Positions 62,223 to 64,000 of a stretch of 64,000 nucleotides of DNA are shown here, one piece after another. The notes below the pieces were generated by a model that was not told the origin of the DNA, ran no database searches, and was given only the letters and a program-made list of their open reading frames with translations. The translations under genes and the position numbers were made by a program. This DNA is from Rhodospirillaceae bacterium (GTDB lineage Bacteria > Pseudomonadota > Alphaproteobacteria > Dongiales > Dongiaceae): positions 1 to 64,000 of the forward strand of contig SSEL01000023.1 of the NCBI GenBank assembly GCA_008012315.1, written 5' to 3'. Within the stretch, counting starts at the first letter, position 1; every line of letters starts with the position of its first letter.

Positions 62223-62696
62223 TCACCCGTGGTTGCGATTCCGGTCGGTCGTTCCGACCGGATCGTTGCTATTGGCAACCGGCACATTCATCTGCGCCAG
62301 ATGCTGTCGAATAGCGATATCCAGCGGACGCCGATAGATCGGTAGCAGATGTTCGCACAGCTCACCTTTCGTAATGAGATCGCGGGCACAATCCTGTGCT
62401 TCGACCAGTCGAATGAGCCGGTAGATAGCCATGCCGAGGGTGCCGAGGATGGCGGCGCCGAGAATTATGGGAAAATCATGCGGTCGGCCGAAGAACGCTA
62501 CACCGAGACCGGCCGCCAGGATGACCGACCAGAGAATGAGTTCCGACAGAGCCAATCGAAGATAAAGGGCGAGCCAGACGGCGGGCGGAGGTAGTCGGAT
62601 GGATTTCTCAGCCAAGCGAACGGCTTGGGCATAACGATCGGGGCCGGCAAGCTCGATCAGGCTGCGTTCCTGCGCCGCACGATCCGGATGCGACAT
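62223..62696 (-). CDS. Small membrane protein of unknown function
   Basis: A 157-aa protein with an N-terminal basic region, two hydrophobic segments in the middle (LYLRLALSELILWSVILAAG and FPIILGAAILGTLGMAIYRL) and a hydrophilic C-terminus (ITKGELCEHLLPIYRRPLDI) with predicted helices. I recognise no family. It lies alone, convergent with the LOG gene. Confidence 0.6.
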   Translation of the reverse strand: MSHPDRAAQERSLIELAGPDRYAQAVRLAEKSIRLPPPAVWLALYLRLALSELILWSVILAAGLGVAFFGRPHDFPIILGAAILGTLGMAIYRLIRLVEAQDCARDLITKGELCEHLLPIYRRPLDIAIRQHLAQMNVPVANSNDPVGTTDRNRNHG

Positions 62697-62804
62697 GATG
62701 GAAGCTCCAGTATGGCCGGCTTCGATTGCCGGCAGGTCATGATTGAGCGAACCACCTTCAAAGAGGCGGTGAAATGCTCCAGCTACTAATACTAGTTGGG
62801 GCGC

Positions 62805-64000
62805 CTATTGCTCCGCCGCAAGGCTGCCCCAGAGATCGTAATCTTCCGCGGCCTCGACTGTGACGCGCACCACATCGCCGGGCTGCAGGGCGGCACCTTC
62901 ATCGCCGTTGATGAAGACGTTGCCGTCGATTTCCGGGGCGTCGGCGGAGGACCGGCCGATCGCGCCATCCTCGTCGACCTCGTCGATCAAGACGTCAACC
63001 ACCGTGCCGACCTTGCGTTCCATCTTGGCTTCGCTGATCTGGCGCTGGGTTTCCATGAAGCGGTCCCAGCGGTCCTGCTTCTCATCCTCATCGACGTGGT
63101 CTTCGAGGTTGTTGGCGGTCGCACCGTCGACATTCTCGTATTTGAAACAGCCGGCGCGATCGATCTGCGCCTCATCCAGCCAATCGAGCAGGAAATTGAA
63201 ATCGTCCTCGGTCTCGCCGGGAAAGCCGACGATGAAGGTCGAGCGGATGGTGAGATCGGGAACCGCCTCGCGCCACTTGCGCAGCCGCTCCAACACCTTT
63301 TCCTGATTGGCCGGACGGCGCATAGCCTTCAGGACCTGCGGGCTGGCATGCTGGAACGGAATATCGAGATAAGGCAGCACCTTGCCCTCCGCCATCAGCG
63401 GCATGATCTCATCGACATGCGGATAGGGATAGACGTAATGCAGCCGCGTCCAGATGCCAAGTTCGCTCATGGCATCGCAGAGCTCGGTCATGCGCGCCTT
63501 GACCTTGCGGCCGCGCCAGGTGCTTTCGGCATGCTTGAGGTCAAGGCCATAGGCGCTGGTATCCTGCGAGATCACCAGCAACTCCTTCACCCCGGCCTTG
63601 GCGAGATTCTCCGCCTCGATCAGTACCTCGCGGGCAGAGCGGCTGGCGAGATCGCCACGCAGACTGGGAATGATGCAGAAGGTACAACGATGGTTGCAGC
63701 CTTCGGAAATCTTGAGATAGGCGTAATGACGTGGCGTCAGCTTGAGCCCGGCCGGCGGCACCAGATCCATGAAGGGATCGTGCTTCGGCGGCACCGCGCT
63801 ATTGACCGCCTCGACGACGGATTCATATTGCTGCGGTCCGGTGACCGACAGCACGCTGGGATGCACCGAGCGGATCGAGTCCTCATTGCCGCCCATGCAG
63901 CCGGTGACGATGACACGGCCGTTTTCGGCAATCGCCTCGCCGATCGCATCGAGCGATTCCTGTTTCGCGCTGTTCAGGAAGCCGCAGGTATTGACGATGA
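62805..64000 (-). CDS. rimO: Ribosomal protein S12 methylthiotransferase (N-terminal end outside window)
   Basis: RimO adds a methylthio group to Asp of ribosomal protein S12. The visible part, on the minus strand, starts inside the N-terminal UPF0004 domain ([12 protein letters not shown] and [10 protein letters not shown], with two cluster-binding cysteines), then the radical SAM motif [17 protein letters not shown] (CxxxCxxC) and the TRAM-like tail ending [20 protein letters not shown]. About 398 codons are seen; the family is about 440 aa, so 40 or so residues lie beyond the window. MiaB-like proteins are excluded by the GCMGGNE block and the C-terminus. Confidence 0.93.
   Translation of the reverse strand, partial: IVNTCGFLNSAKQESLDAIGEAIAENGRVIVTGCMGGNEDSIRSVHPSVLSVTGPQQYESVVEAVNSAVPPKHDPFMDLVPPAGLKLTPRHYAYLKISEGCNHRCTFCIIPSLRGDLASRSAREVLIEAENLAKAGVKELLVISQDTSAYGLDLKHAESTWRGRKVKARMTELCDAMSELGIWTRLHYVYPYPHVDEIMPLMAEGKVLPYLDIPFQHASPQVLKAMRRPANQEKVLERLRKWREAVPDLTIRSTFIVGFPGETEDDFNFLLDWLDEAQIDRAGCFKYENVDGATANNLEDHVDEDEKQDRWDRFMETQRQISEAKMERKVGTVVDVLIDEVDEDGAIGRSSADAPEIDGNVFINGDEGAALQPGDVVRVTVEAAEDYDLWGSLAAEQ

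Overview
The window is GC-rich, gene-dense DNA from an alphaproteobacterium, most likely a free-living or soil/aquatic Rhodospirillales-like lineage (inference). The clues are an encoded-CCA tRNA, an adjacent gatCAB set, a rhizobial-type glycerol ABC transporter (glpSTPQUV), a dmmDABC dimethylamine demethylase operon, small DUF3309 and DUF6356 proteins, and several Lrp/AsnC regulators. I saw no phage genes, insertion sequences, CRISPR arrays or rRNA.

1-16 kb is a cobalamin cluster: cobN (3' part), cobO, cobQ, cobD(-), cbiX, cobH, cobL, cobI, a cbiG-cobJ fusion, cobM, an MFS permease, cobK(-), cbiD(-), cobA and cobB. CbiX, CbiG and CbiD belong to the cobalt-early route. CobN, the late chelatase, is also present, so the set is a mosaic. 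16-20 kb holds an EamA permease, a SRAP peptidase and an NDP-forming acyl-CoA synthetase with an apparent C-terminal frameshift.

20-26.4 kb is the glpSTPQUV-type glycerol ABC transporter operon on the minus strand. It has a clear terminator, a perfect 20-bp GlpR-like palindrome upstream, and an in-frame amber codon inside the glpP-like permease. 26.8-34.5 kb carries an SDR without the usual Tyr/Lys pair, an EamA permease, two tiny membrane proteins, a YpfJ-type metallopeptidase, a flavodoxin-family protein, an alpha/beta hydrolase-OsmC fusion, a LysR regulator and a porin. 34.7-40 kb holds tRNA-Val(CAC), a DUF3108 protein, gph, glmU and glmS.

40.3-44.4 kb is dmmD-dmmA-dmmB-dmmC, preceded by a structured 412-nt leader and containing a repeat element. 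44.4-50.5 kb has an MFS exporter divergent from an Lrp regulator, a second Lrp regulator divergent from a 1016-aa kinase-M23-aminotransferase fusion, and a secreted cysteine-containing protein. 50.8-64 kb holds a LysE exporter, gatCAB, a membrane protein with a third Lrp regulator, DUF6356, GNAT, mntP behind a yybP-ykoY manganese riboswitch, an MDR oxidoreductase, an iron alcohol dehydrogenase, an EamA permease, a LOG-family protein, a small membrane protein and rimO (cut by the window end).

The items most worth a second look are the three-copy palindromic repeat family (41.57, 61.20 and 61.26 kb), the three-domain fusion protein, the mosaic B12 pathway with its embedded permease, and two apparent gene lesions only 3.5 kb apart.
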